Below are positions 18,723 through 28,726 of a DNA stretch of 64,000 nt, piece after piece; positions within the stretch are counted from its first letter, which is position 1, and every line of letters starts with the position of its first letter. This DNA comes from Dysgonomonas sp. HDW5A. GTDB lineage: Bacteria; Bacteroidota; Bacteroidia; Bacteroidales; Dysgonomonadaceae. The notes under the pieces were generated by a model, which saw only the letters and a program-made list of their open reading frames with translations, was not told where the DNA came from and did not search any database. The stretch covers positions 4,234,356 through 4,298,355 of the forward strand of contig NZ_CP049857.1 of NCBI RefSeq assembly GCF_011299555.1, in the 5' to 3' direction. Position numbers and translations under genes: made by a program.

Positions 18723-18749
18723 GAAAGGATAGCTTAAAGCTATCCTTTC
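18723..18749 (-). terminator. Rho-independent terminator of the ABC transporter unit
   Basis: A 12-bp perfect stem (GAAAGGATAGCT with AGCTATCCTTTC) with a 3-base loop is followed on the minus strand by TTTTT. It lies just after the 526-aa membrane gene. Confidence 0.85.
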
Positions 18750-18776
18750 CGATATGTATATATGCTATATGAAATA

Positions 18777-20357
18777 TTATTGTTCAGGTAAACTCTTCCA
18801 CTTTCTTAAGATCACTTGGATGAAAAACCACATAGAAACAAAAGTCAAACATATATTAGCCCAAATAAACTCTATTATATGCTCATCCATGAAAAGGTAA
18901 GTTTCGTATAAGCCATTATTGTTATAGGTATAATCATTATAAGAGTATTGATTATGCCCTATAATATAGATAGCCATAAAAATAAGTGCAGGCACAGCAG
19001 GCACAAACCAGACGAGATGATTCATATATATATCAGATCTGCCTTTCGCCTTTCTATTTATATTCTTTCTCAATACAGATATCAATTCTAAAGAAAAGAT
19101 TGCCAGTAAAACAAAGATATAAAATAGAGGACCAAGTATATCCACGCGAAATGGACTTGATATTGCAAAAGATAATATCCCATTAATAAACAAAATCAGA
19201 CCTATTGATATTAATGCTATAAGCCATGATTTTCCGGTAGTAGACCTAAAAGAGAATACCAATAAAGAAATAGACAGCGCCATTGTTATGCTAATCATAA
19301 AAAATGCCAGACTTTCCTCTTTATCAACATATGCATTCATTATTTTATTATAAGAGCGTTCTAATTCATCATAAGAGACGTAATAACCATTAGGAGTGTT
19401 ATCTCTTGAATTATAGTAATAACTATACTCATTTTTAGCCTCTTCATCTTCGTAATTATAGGATGTAATTAAGTTAAAATCCCCTACCGGGTATTTCGAT
19501 GGATTATACACCAACTGCAACCACTGATCTTTAGTTAAATTAGTTTTCAGATTGTGCTTATTTTGCAATGCGATGAAATTATCCATTAATCGACTTATTT
19601 CCTCTTTATTTTGTTGTCTCAACCATTTTTTGACAGTATCTGCATCACGTATTGTAAAATCAGATTTCGAAGAAATATAAAACTGATTCAGAGAACCATA
19701 ATTCAATAACGACAGTTGAGCAAAATCAGGATAATCGGGATAGTACAAATCATTCGATTCTGCATATTCTACGGGATCAACGTATTCTGTTACAGGTGCT
19801 GAGCTATCCAAATTTTCAGAGTGTTTATCCGGTGCAGATTTCATATAATAATCAGAAGGTAAATCTGTAGGATATTCCTGATAATAACTAGTTTTATCTG
19901 TAGGGATCAATATTCTAATCAGATTAAGAGTTTCAACAGCTTTAATCATTTCCTGCTTACTTACGTAGGATCTAACTTTTGAAGCAGAACCTTGATAATA
20001 AGAGAAAGGGAATAATATGAATCCACAAATAATAACGAATGACAAAACCCACTCTAAATACAATCCCCCGCTACTTTTAGGGTAAAACGATTTGAATGCA
20101 TTATTTTTAGAATAAAAAACTAACCATATAATAAATAATAAAATAGCAGTCAGGACTGCTCCCATATAGATCAGTGCCGCTCCGGAAAAAGAACTGCTGT
20201 AACTATATCGATCTGAAAAATCTATTTTTGTTAGAAAATATCCTGCAAGAAAAAATAAAATATTAATTACAACCGCTCCCAAAAAGGCTGGAACGATCTT
20301 TATATTCCATAAAAGAGGATAATTTAAGAGGAGATATTGTTGGATTTTCTTTAACAT
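18777..20357 (-). CDS. Polytopic membrane protein, likely partner of the adjacent ABC ATPase
   Basis: I do not recognise a named family. The 526-aa protein has hydrophobic helices near residues 22-44, 57-82 and 100-120. A large Tyr- and Asp-rich non-membrane region (about 130-345) follows, then helices near 352-372, 382-402, 408-428, 447-468 and 495-518. It starts 60 bp after the ABC ATPase gene and both end at one terminator. This suggests it is the permease-like partner of an ABC-2-style exporter, though no ABC-2 motif is clear. Confidence 0.6.
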   Translation of the reverse strand: MLKKIQQYLLLNYPLLWNIKIVPAFLGAVVINILFFLAGYFLTKIDFSDRYSYSSSFSGAALIYMGAVLTAILLFIIWLVFYSKNNAFKSFYPKSSGGLYLEWVLSFVIICGFILFPFSYYQGSASKVRSYVSKQEMIKAVETLNLIRILIPTDKTSYYQEYPTDLPSDYYMKSAPDKHSENLDSSAPVTEYVDPVEYAESNDLYYPDYPDFAQLSLLNYGSLNQFYISSKSDFTIRDADTVKKWLRQQNKEEISRLMDNFIALQNKHNLKTNLTKDQWLQLVYNPSKYPVGDFNLITSYNYEDEEAKNEYSYYYNSRDNTPNGYYVSYDELERSYNKIMNAYVDKEESLAFFMISITMALSISLLVFSFRSTTGKSWLIALISIGLILFINGILSFAISSPFRVDILGPLFYIFVLLAIFSLELISVLRKNINRKAKGRSDIYMNHLVWFVPAVPALIFMAIYIIGHNQYSYNDYTYNNNGLYETYLFMDEHIIEFIWANICLTFVSMWFFIQVILRKWKSLPEQ

Positions 20358-20417
20358 TGTCTAAGTATTTAAGTACTGTAATAATAAATAATAAGAATAT
20401 GAAACCTGGTCTCTTCT

Positions 20418-21578
20418 TTATGACAGGAAGAAACGGCGTGTAGAGTTAGATATATTTCTGAAATAATTCAATGGTATATGATTATCTACAATAACCTGGA
20501 GAAATCGTTCTTGTGAAATATTTGCAGGGAAAATAGCAATATAGGTTCCCCCTTTTATTTGTAAAGTTTCCAGTTCCAGATTAGAGAATACAGTACGAAG
20601 CTCTTCTTGGCTCCAGTCACTTTCAAATTCGACAATAAACTTTGCGACCTCTTTAAATTCAGCAACACCTTCTTTTACATCTGCATTTTGAGGTTGTCCC
20701 TTTTTTAAGAAAATAACCCTATCCGATGTTTTTTCGACTTCATACAATTGCTGAGAACTCAAGACTATCCCCAATGGACGGAATGGTGATTTTGCAATAT
20801 CTCTAAAATCATCTAAGACGACTTGTTGAGCCAAAATATCAAGATTAGCAAGAGGCTCATCAATCAACAGAAGTTTAGGCTTACGAAGTAACATTCTTGC
20901 TAACTCAAACCTCATCTTATAACCTGATGACAGACTATTCCAATTCAGATTACGATATCCCCTCAATCCCATTCGTGCTATAACAAGCTGAACCAGGTTT
21001 TCGTTTTCCTCTCCTAAGATTCCATAGGAAGCCGCAGTAAATTGCAAATTAGATAATAATGTTCCATGCCAATCTTTAGTTCGTTGCGGTATATATATCA
21101 ACTGGGAACGAAGATCATAATTATCTTTATATTCAAATAAATAATCGATTTTGCCATTTGTTGGAGCTAATTCACCACACAGTGAGCGTAATAATGTTGT
21201 TTTCCCATTACCATTCTCTCCTACCAATCCAATTATTTCGCCCTCAGAGATATCGAAGCTAATTGGTCCTAAAGCAAAATAAGATTGAGTATAAGCTTTT
21301 ATTAAATTCTGAACAATAAGTAGTTTTTCACCCTGACTATTCCCTTTTTTCTGTAAAAAAGCAAAAAGATCGTCCAATAAAATTTTAAATCGTTCCCGTA
21401 TTTCTGGAATATTAGTTTGATTCAGCTCTAGCCAATCGAGTAAATACACTGTCTTTTTGTAATAAGACAAATCTTCTGTATCTAATGCCAAATCAATTAT
21501 TTTTTTCAGAAGATTTGGATAATCTTCATATTCTAACAATTGGTATATGTTTTTGTAATGAGTTTCAAAAAGAGACAT
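20418..21578 (-). CDS. ABC transporter ATP-binding protein with N-terminal helical extension
   Basis: A 386-aa ATPase. After about 95 residues of helical extension without similarity to transporters, the ABC domain starts. It has Walker A GLVGENGNGKTTLL, a signature in place of LSGGQ reading LSSGYKMRFELAR, Walker B KLLLIDEPLANLD and a Q-switch region SSQQLYE replacing the usual H-loop His. The unusual signature and extension set it apart from common exporters. The adjacent 526-aa membrane protein is the likely partner. Confidence 0.8.
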   Translation of the reverse strand: MSLFETHYKNIYQLLEYEDYPNLLKKIIDLALDTEDLSYYKKTVYLLDWLELNQTNIPEIRERFKILLDDLFAFLQKKGNSQGEKLLIVQNLIKAYTQSYFALGPISFDISEGEIIGLVGENGNGKTTLLRSLCGELAPTNGKIDYLFEYKDNYDLRSQLIYIPQRTKDWHGTLLSNLQFTAASYGILGEENENLVQLVIARMGLRGYRNLNWNSLSSGYKMRFELARMLLRKPKLLLIDEPLANLDILAQQVVLDDFRDIAKSPFRPLGIVLSSQQLYEVEKTSDRVIFLKKGQPQNADVKEGVAEFKEVAKFIVEFESDWSQEELRTVFSNLELETLQIKGGTYIAIFPANISQERFLQVIVDNHIPLNYFRNISNSTRRFFLS

Positions 21579-21701
21579 AGTTGTAGTGTGAATTAAAATA
21601 TTAACAGCTAAGATATATACTTTCTATAAATAACTAACGAAGAAGTTGCTTTTTTATGATTTACGACTGCATTCCTTCCATAAACAATTTTCAGAATTGA
21701 G

Positions 21702-22481
21702 CTACTCTTGTTCCTCCATTTGCAAATTATAATTATCTAATTTCGATTTTTTCGTGGAAAAATAAAACAATAAGCGAATTGTATGATTAAGATTATATAC
21801 ATTTCCGGCTGCTGTTTGCTGAAAAATAGGGAAATATCCTAAATCATACGCCACACCCTTTCCTAATGAATGACGAATACCGACAAATAAGCGGATTTGA
21901 TCTAATGGATTATTTACGATCTGCTTACCAAATTGGAGTAAAATTTCATTACTAAACATAAGTTGTGGTACAGATGTATTTTTAGATATAGGCAAACGGA
22001 AAGTATATAAATACCGAATACGTTCTGAAAATGTTCTACCTACAGTTTGATCTCCTTCAACTCTTTCCCGCCAACGCGATTCTATTCTGAAACGTTGTGT
22101 AACATTAAATTTCCATAGACTAGATACTACAACCAATTGTTGATCGAAGCGGTATTCCAGTATAAAATTCTTATCCCTGAGTTGAGGTCTGTATAGCCAA
22201 AGATTTCCATATGCCATCGCAAGAGAAATATTATCACTGAACCAATATCCTGCTCCCAGCCGCGCAAAATAAAAACCCGGTTCTTTAAGAAATTCATCTC
22301 TTCGGATAATTAAATCGGCTGTCATTCCCCAATTATCGGAAAAACGATGGGTAGTAAGAAGTCCTGTCCAAGTATGCATACTATGATTTATCTGTTTAGT
22401 TGGAACATTATTCTCTTGTGAGTGAACAGCCAATTCCATCAAAAAAAAAGTAAGTGTAATAAATAATATTCTATGCTTCAT
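21702..22481 (-). CDS. DUF2490 family outer-membrane beta-barrel protein
   Basis: The start chosen is the ATG at 22481 (MKHRILFITLTFF), which gives a clean Sec signal peptide of about 20 residues. A longer frame to 22502 adds only seven residues. The mature part is a run of amphipathic strands rich in Trp, Tyr and Arg with the DUF2490 pattern (MHTWTGLLTTHRFSDNW, then YWFSDNISLAMAYG). Members are thought to sit in the outer membrane; the substrate is unknown. It is 123 bp upstream of the ABC ATPase gene and may be co-transcribed. Confidence 0.75.
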   Translation of the reverse strand: MKHRILFITLTFFLMELAVHSQENNVPTKQINHSMHTWTGLLTTHRFSDNWGMTADLIIRRDEFLKEPGFYFARLGAGYWFSDNISLAMAYGNLWLYRPQLRDKNFILEYRFDQQLVVVSSLWKFNVTQRFRIESRWRERVEGDQTVGRTFSERIRYLYTFRLPISKNTSVPQLMFSNEILLQFGKQIVNNPLDQIRLFVGIRHSLGKGVAYDLGYFPIFQQTAAGNVYNLNHTIRLLFYFSTKKSKLDNYNLQMEEQE

Positions 22482-22502
22482 GAGAAAATTTGTAATTATC
22501 AA

Positions 22503-23280
22503 TATAACATTTCCTTTTATTGATTGTTTTAAGATCTAAGACCTCTTATTCCTTAGCAAGTATACACCTATAATTTGTTATAACTTAACATAAAGCATTG
22601 TTGTTGCTTTTCAATTTATTAATTCGCTATTTTTTTTTATGCTCTTAAATAATTCTATTCGAAGATAATATTTATAACGTATGATTTTCATCTTAGAAGC
22701 AACAGAAATAATAATAAACTTAACATTTCTATAAAAATTAAACATATAAAGGAGTAACATGAAAAATCACTTTTATTCGTATCATACATATCCTATCTGA
22801 GGTTGTTATTAGTGGATATAAGAGAAAAGAGTTTAAGCCTATAAAAAGATGCTGGCTAATTGAACGAAGTTTTAATCGGATTGGTTATAAGAGAAGACTA
22901 TATCGGAATTATGAAATGAAAGAACTTTTGATCCTGCTGAGGAAATCGTCAAAGCTACAACTCTAAAATTATTATATTCAGCTTAAACATAACCTGATAG
23001 AGATTTCACTAAGATTATTCATTTGTGATTACTCATTAAATATTGAACTTATCCAAACATCATCATGAAAAAATTATCATAATGAACATTATTCTTTACA
23101 ATATGTTTTAATTTTAGTTAAAAACCATCATCATTAAGTCAGTGTGAGTTCTCTTCTTGATTAGAGATTTGCTCTTAGATAATACAGCCTTATTAGGCAT
23201 TACGTTTTATGATTTATATAAGATTAGTATCAAAAATATACTACTAATAAGGATTCGATTAACTAAACAATAAAAATCAA
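22503..23280. other. 778-bp intergenic stretch with a transposase remnant
   Basis: AT-rich DNA between divergent genes. The only recognisable content is the IS5-like transposase tail at 22802-22986. No RNA gene and no clear promoter pair were found; the remaining sequence up to the alkylsulfatase start contains only short dyads. Confidence 0.6.
22802..22986 (+). pseudogene. IS5-family transposase C-terminal remnant, frameshifted
   Basis: The frame from 22802 reads KRCWLIERSFNRIGYKRRLY and then RNYE. This resembles the conserved C-terminal region of IS5-type DDE transposases (W-x-VERTF followed by RRL-x-x-DYE). After the NYE the family sequence continues in another frame (ERTFDPAEEIVKAT, ending at a stop at 22984-22986), so the fragment carries a frameshift. 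No intact element ends were seen. Confidence 0.6.
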
Positions 23281-25359
23281 ATGAGAAAATTAATCTGTAT
23301 TTTAACTACCGCATTACTGTGTATTCCACTCAGCAGTAAATCTCAAAGCATGTCAAGTGAAAAGACATCATCACCCAAACATTTCGATCCCAAAGGCAAA
23401 GACCCGTCAAAGTTTACCATTAGTAAATGGGAAGAACTAAAAAGCACTCTTCCTTTTGAAGACAAGCAGGATTTTGAAGAACAAAAAAAGGGTTTTATTG
23501 CTGCACCCGACTTTAAGCAGATCATGGCAGAAGATGGTCATACTGCATGGGATATGGGTAGATATGACTTCCTTCTGGATGGAAAAGATTTTTACAGCAT
23601 CAATCCATCGCTCCAGAGACAAGCTATTTTAAATATGAATTACGGATTATATGAAGTGATACCCGGTATTTATCAGATTAGGGGCTTTGATTTAGCCAAT
23701 ATCAGTTTTATAAAAGGAGATACAGGCTGGATTATTTTTGATCCCCTTACATGTAAAGAAACAGCTGCAGCAGCTCTAAAATTTATTAATGAACAACTTG
23801 GTGAAAGGCCTGTTGTAGCAGTCGTTTATTCGCACTCTCACGGTGACCATTTTGGTGGGGTTAGAGGTGTAGTTGATGAAGCTGACGTAGTAAATGGAAA
23901 AGTAAAAATAATAGCTCCTGAAGGATTTATGGAACATGCTGTTGCTGAAAACGTTTATGCAGGCACGGCAATGAGCCGGCGTCTATTTTATCAATATGGA
24001 GTATTATTACCTGCAGATCCTCATGGCCATGTAGATCAGTCTATTGGTAAGAATGTATCAGCTGGTAATTTAGGTCTTATTGAGCCCAATATAATTATTA
24101 CTAAAGATATTGATACATTAACTATTGATGGCGTTAAGATGGTATTTCAAAGTACTCATGGTACAGAAGCCCCTGCTGAGATGAATACTTATTTCCCTGA
24201 CATGAAAGCTTTCTGGGCAGCAGAGAATATAACAGGAACAATACATAATATTTATACATTAAGAGGTGCCCTTGTGAGAGATGCTTTGGAGTGGTCTAAA
24301 AAAATCAATGAAGCATTATGGCTTTTTGGACCGGATACACAAGTAATGTTTGCCTCACATTCGTGGCCACGTTTCGGTAATCAACGTGTTCAAGAGGTAA
24401 TGAAAGGGCAGCGTGACACATATGCTAACTTGAACAATGGTGTCTTATTCTTAGCTAACCAAGGAGTGACGATAAATGAGGTACACAATGTCTATCAAGT
24501 TCCACTAAGTTTGCAAAATCAATGGTATGCACGCAGTTATCACGGATCAGTAGAGCATAATAGTAGAGCAGTCATCAACCGATATTTAGGCTATTGGGAT
24601 TGTAATCCTGCGACGTTAATCCCCTTATCACCTGCCGAATCTGCTCCATTGTATGTAGAGATGATGGGTGGAGCTAACTCTATTATCAAAAAAGGAAAAG
24701 AGTTATTTGATCAAGGTAAATATCTCTATGCGGTTGAGATACTTAATAAATTAGTATATGCCGAACCTAAAAATCAAATTGCTAAAGACTTACTAGCCGA
24801 TTGTTATGAACAAATTGGCTATCAAAAAGAAAGTCCAAGTGTCAGGAATAGTTTTCTCGCAGGAGCTTATGAACTGCGTAATGGTATTCCTCAAGGAGCT
24901 TCGCCTAAAGGAACTGGTCCGGATATGATTAAGGCGATGGGAGTGAACTTATGGTTAGATTTTCTTGGAATCCGTGTGGATAGTAAAAAAGCTGAAGGTA
25001 TGCATTTTGTTATTAATCTGATTTTACCAGATATAAATGAAAAATACATTGTTGAAATGAGCAATGCTACCTTGACAAATATCCAAGGTTTTCAATCTCC
25101 AAATCCTGATTTAACACTAACGGTCAATAGAAACGACCTGAGTTTAATAATGATGGGAGTGAAAAATTTTGACGATTTAATAGCTTCCGGCATTGTTCAA
25201 GCTAAAGGAGATACAAAAATTATCAGCCAATTAGCATCCGTGCTGGATCAATTTGAAATTGGTTTTGAGATTTTACCAGGAACCATATCTAAGAAGACTG
25301 ACCAACCGAAAAATCCTTCTTTTAAACAGGATCAACCTGCTGTTATCGGAGCCGATTAA
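23281..25359 (+). CDS. Secreted alkyl sulfatase, SdsA/BDS1 type
   Basis: Hydrolyses alkyl sulfate esters such as detergents to alcohol and sulfate. A Sec signal peptide covers about residues 1-21. The metallo-beta-lactamase motif HSHGDH places the zinc ligands at H185, H187, D189 and H190; further family blocks follow (GTEAPAEMNTYFPDMKAFWA). An alkylsulfatase dimerisation region and a C-terminal SCP2-like domain (about 550-665) complete the normal 692-aa architecture. It stands alone with its own terminator. Confidence 0.9.
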   Translation: MRKLICILTTALLCIPLSSKSQSMSSEKTSSPKHFDPKGKDPSKFTISKWEELKSTLPFEDKQDFEEQKKGFIAAPDFKQIMAEDGHTAWDMGRYDFLLDGKDFYSINPSLQRQAILNMNYGLYEVIPGIYQIRGFDLANISFIKGDTGWIIFDPLTCKETAAAALKFINEQLGERPVVAVVYSHSHGDHFGGVRGVVDEADVVNGKVKIIAPEGFMEHAVAENVYAGTAMSRRLFYQYGVLLPADPHGHVDQSIGKNVSAGNLGLIEPNIIITKDIDTLTIDGVKMVFQSTHGTEAPAEMNTYFPDMKAFWAAENITGTIHNIYTLRGALVRDALEWSKKINEALWLFGPDTQVMFASHSWPRFGNQRVQEVMKGQRDTYANLNNGVLFLANQGVTINEVHNVYQVPLSLQNQWYARSYHGSVEHNSRAVINRYLGYWDCNPATLIPLSPAESAPLYVEMMGGANSIIKKGKELFDQGKYLYAVEILNKLVYAEPKNQIAKDLLADCYEQIGYQKESPSVRNSFLAGAYELRNGIPQGASPKGTGPDMIKAMGVNLWLDFLGIRVDSKKAEGMHFVINLILPDINEKYIVEMSNATLTNIQGFQSPNPDLTLTVNRNDLSLIMMGVKNFDDLIASGIVQAKGDTKIISQLASVLDQFEIGFEILPGTISKKTDQPKNPSFKQDQPAVIGAD

Positions 25360-25389
25360 TAGATCATTTCTAAGTGAGAAAATGATAAG

Positions 25390-25430
25390 AAAAAGTATCC
25401 GATAATCATTAGATTATCGGATACTTTTTC
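25390..25430. terminator. Strong bidirectional terminator
   Basis: A 13-bp perfect stem (GTATCCGATAATC with GATTATCGGATAC) is flanked by A5 and T5 runs. It ends the alkylsulfatase transcript and may also stop leftward read-through from the capsule operon. Confidence 0.9.
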
Positions 25431-25633
25431 TTATTGCTTGTTTAAAGTTAGGTCATATCATAAATCATTATTCAAAATCGATATAATTATTTGTTTTTCC
25501 ACTATTAATATCATTTGAATCTCTGTCTTCGCAATTCAAACACAAGGAAATATACAAAGTTAATATTTGTCAGCAAAAGCTAGGATTTTATATATAACAA
25601 TTCCGATGTTTAATTTAACTGTTGGTATACTTC

Positions 25634-27574
25634 TCAATTATTATTTACACTTAATACATCCACATCCATAGATTCAAATTCAGAATTGTTGCTTAAGAAC
25701 TCGGGGACAATTTTTTTCATTGTTGCAACAAGCTGATACTTATCTTCTTTTTGTGCAATAGAAATAATAGATTCGATTTGAGGTAAAATATCCTGAAAGT
25801 GGTATTCGCGTACCTTAGCTTTCATTATCTTCTCATGAGTTGTTTGTTCAGTAATCTCTGAATCATTTAGTAACTCTTCATATAGCTTTTCACCGGGGCG
25901 TAATCCCGAAAATTCAATTCGGATATCTTTTTCGGGAATAAGCCCTACCAGTTTAATCATTTTTTCGGCAAGGTCATATATCTTAACAGGCTGTCCCATA
26001 TCAAATACATAGATGTATCCGGATTTTCCGATAACAGACGCTTCTAATACCAAACGACAGGCCTCAGGTATTGTCATAAAATAACGGGTTATCTCGCGAT
26101 GGGTAACAGTTATAGGTCCCCCACTCTCTATTTGTTTTCTAAATAGTGGAATTACAGACCCATTACTGCCTAAAACATTACCAAAGCGAGTGGTTACGAA
26201 TTTTGTCCTGAATTTATTCTTATATAAGTCATTGGCACAACTTTGAACGTATATTTCGGCTAGACGTTTTGTGGCACCCATAATATTGGTTGGATTAACA
26301 GCCTTATCTGTAGATATCATGATAAACATTTCAACTGCATTTTCGATTGCCAGATCTACTACTAGTTTTGTTCCATGAACATTGGTAAGTACAGCTTCAC
26401 ACGGGTGTTTTTCCATTAAAGGAACATGTTTGTATGCTGCAGCATGATAAACAATATTAGGACGATATTCCGTGAAAACTTGTGCAAGTTTACTTCTGTT
26501 ACGAACATCACCTACAATTGCAGTATAATTGAGGTTAGGATACTTCTTCTGCAATTCTATATCCAAGTCATACAAGGGAGTCTCTGCCTGATCCAAACAT
26601 ACTATATATCGAGGTCCTAAATTTGCTAATTGTCTGACAATCTCACTTCCTATCGAACCAGCAGCCCCCGTTACTAATATTGTTTTATCCTTTACATTTT
26701 CTCCAATTATTTCTAAACTAATATTTATTTCGGATCGCCCCAACAGATCTTCAATTTGAATAGGACGTATACGATTTACAGCATCCGTCAGTTGAGACAT
26801 GTTATCTATATTAGTTTCTTGTGTTATATAGATATGAGTATTTGAACTAAATAACTTTTCAACATAGGCAACATGATCTTTCAGGTCGGATTCTTTCGTA
26901 AATAATACATCTTTAATCTTATATTTATTAAGATCATCAGGTTTTTTGAGAACAAAAACAGGAAGATCAATTACTTTCTTCAATTGAGAATCGGATTCGA
27001 CAGTAAGGAACCCTATTATTTTAAATTTATGCGAACTTGTTCTTAGTAATTGTGCGGCAGCAATAGTGGCTTCATCTAATCCCCAAACATATACAGGAAT
27101 AGCCAGTTTATATTCATATCTCTGAATCAATATTTGATAGCTACATACAACAATGATACGAAAACTATAAAGCCCAACCAGTGATGCTAAAAACAGTGTG
27201 GTACAATAGGCCAGAGAAACACCGCCCGACAACCCCATTACTTTGTGAAGAGTGAGAAAGAGTAGAGAGTCAGCAAATAATGTAGCAATAAGTATACGTT
27301 GAAATTCGTAAACAGTAGAATAACGAACAATTCCTCTGTATGTTTTAAATACCCAAAAAAACAAAAGATTGAAAAAGATAGCAACACCCAGATATTCAAC
27401 AAAGCGAGGATGATACACTATCGTGATTTTATTATATATCTTAAGAGTTAGGAAATACGAAATCACTGTAGCACATAAAATATTGCTGATATCAATGAAC
27501 AATATAAACCACCTGCTTAACAAGCGGTTTTTGAGAAATTTATTATATATAATTCTTCCTATTTGATTAATCAT
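25634..27574 (-). CDS. Nucleoside-diphosphate-sugar 4,6-dehydratase, PglF/WbpM/CapD type
   Basis: Makes a UDP-4-keto-6-deoxy-HexNAc, the first step to bacillosamine-type sugars. Four N-terminal transmembrane helices (about 20-125) are followed by a CoA-binding-like domain and then an extended SDR domain with GAAGSIGSEI. The active-site segment STDKAVNPTNIMGATKR has Met (M432) in place of the usual SDR tyrosine and K436, the signature of this dehydratase group. At 646 aa it is full length. It is the last gene of the polysaccharide operon, next to PglE-, PglD-, PglC- and PglA-like genes. Confidence 0.88.
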   Translation of the reverse strand: MINQIGRIIYNKFLKNRLLSRWFILFIDISNILCATVISYFLTLKIYNKITIVYHPRFVEYLGVAIFFNLLFFWVFKTYRGIVRYSTVYEFQRILIATLFADSLLFLTLHKVMGLSGGVSLAYCTTLFLASLVGLYSFRIIVVCSYQILIQRYEYKLAIPVYVWGLDEATIAAAQLLRTSSHKFKIIGFLTVESDSQLKKVIDLPVFVLKKPDDLNKYKIKDVLFTKESDLKDHVAYVEKLFSSNTHIYITQETNIDNMSQLTDAVNRIRPIQIEDLLGRSEINISLEIIGENVKDKTILVTGAAGSIGSEIVRQLANLGPRYIVCLDQAETPLYDLDIELQKKYPNLNYTAIVGDVRNRSKLAQVFTEYRPNIVYHAAAYKHVPLMEKHPCEAVLTNVHGTKLVVDLAIENAVEMFIMISTDKAVNPTNIMGATKRLAEIYVQSCANDLYKNKFRTKFVTTRFGNVLGSNGSVIPLFRKQIESGGPITVTHREITRYFMTIPEACRLVLEASVIGKSGYIYVFDMGQPVKIYDLAEKMIKLVGLIPEKDIRIEFSGLRPGEKLYEELLNDSEITEQTTHEKIMKAKVREYHFQDILPQIESIISIAQKEDKYQLVATMKKIVPEFLSNNSEFESMDVDVLSVNNN

Positions 27575-27583
27575 GAGAGTTCT

Positions 27584-28726
27584 TTATAACTTTAATAATA
27601 GTTTGATTGAATCAGTTACTCTATATAAATCATTTGAACTTAGGTTTGTTCCTGATGGCAGGCATAAACCATTTTTAAATAATTGCTCGCTCGTTCCATC
27701 CCCAAAAAATGGATAATCTTTAAATACGGGTTGTAGATGCATTGGTTTCCAAAGTGGTCTTGATTCTATATTAGCATCATTGAGTATCTCATATAGCTTT
27801 TCTCTGGTTATACCATTCATTTTTTGTGGATCAACCAAAATAGATGTCAACCAATAATTGGAAAAATAATCGGAAGAGGGCTCTGTTTGAAAACTGATAC
27901 CATCCAATCCTTCTAGCTGTTCTCTATAAAATTGATTATTTTCTCTTCTTTGTTTAACTCGCTCTTGTAGTACCAACATTTGACCACGTCCAATACCTGC
28001 CACAACATTACTCATTCTATAGTTATATCCTATATGTGTATGTTGATAATGAGGTGCTGCATCACGGGCTTGAGTTGCCAGGAAACGAGCTGTTTTTATA
28101 TATTCTTCGTTATGTGAAACCAAAGCTCCACCACCTGATGTTGTGATAATCTTATTTCCGTTAAATGACAGAATAGATATATCTCCGAGTGTTCCGCAAT
28201 GTTGATGTTTATACTCCGAACCTAATGCTTCGGCAGCATCTTCAACAATCGGTATTTCATATTTGACTGAAATTGCTTTTATTTCAGCCATATTTGCCGG
28301 CATTCCATAAAGGTGGACAACGATGATAGCTTTAGGTTTCTTCCCTTTGGATAGGCGGTCTTTGAGAGCCCTTTCTAAATGCTCGGGCGACATATTCCAT
28401 GTCTCCTTTTCACTATCAATAAAAATTGGGGTTGCTCCTTGATAAACTATCGGATTGGCAGATGCCGAAAATGTAAAGCTTTGGCAAAGAACCTCATCTC
28501 CGGCTTTTACTCCTAAAATAATTAATGCGAGATGTAGTGCTGCTGTACCAGCACTTAATGCTGCAACTGAGACTCCGTCATGAAGATAATCAGCTAATTG
28601 CTTTTCAAAAGCATCCACATTAGGTCCCATTGGTACAATCCAATTAGTATCAAATGCTTCTTTTACAAAATCTAGCTCACGACCTCCCATATGTGCCAGA
28701 GAAAGCCAAATACGATTATTGCTCAT
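27584..28726 (-). CDS. DegT/DnrJ/EryC1-type sugar aminotransferase, PglE-like
   Basis: PLP-dependent enzyme that aminates the 4-keto group made by the neighbouring dehydratase. The Schiff-base lysine is K192 in FNGNKIITTSGGG, and VEDAAEALGSEY carries the Asp that contacts the PLP ring. At 380 aa it is normal. It overlaps the acetyltransferase gene by four bases, so the two act in sequence. Confidence 0.88.
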   Translation of the reverse strand: MSNNRIWLSLAHMGGRELDFVKEAFDTNWIVPMGPNVDAFEKQLADYLHDGVSVAALSAGTAALHLALIILGVKAGDEVLCQSFTFSASANPIVYQGATPIFIDSEKETWNMSPEHLERALKDRLSKGKKPKAIIVVHLYGMPANMAEIKAISVKYEIPIVEDAAEALGSEYKHQHCGTLGDISILSFNGNKIITTSGGGALVSHNEEYIKTARFLATQARDAAPHYQHTHIGYNYRMSNVVAGIGRGQMLVLQERVKQRRENNQFYREQLEGLDGISFQTEPSSDYFSNYWLTSILVDPQKMNGITREKLYEILNDANIESRPLWKPMHLQPVFKDYPFFGDGTSEQLFKNGLCLPSGTNLSSNDLYRVTDSIKLLLKL

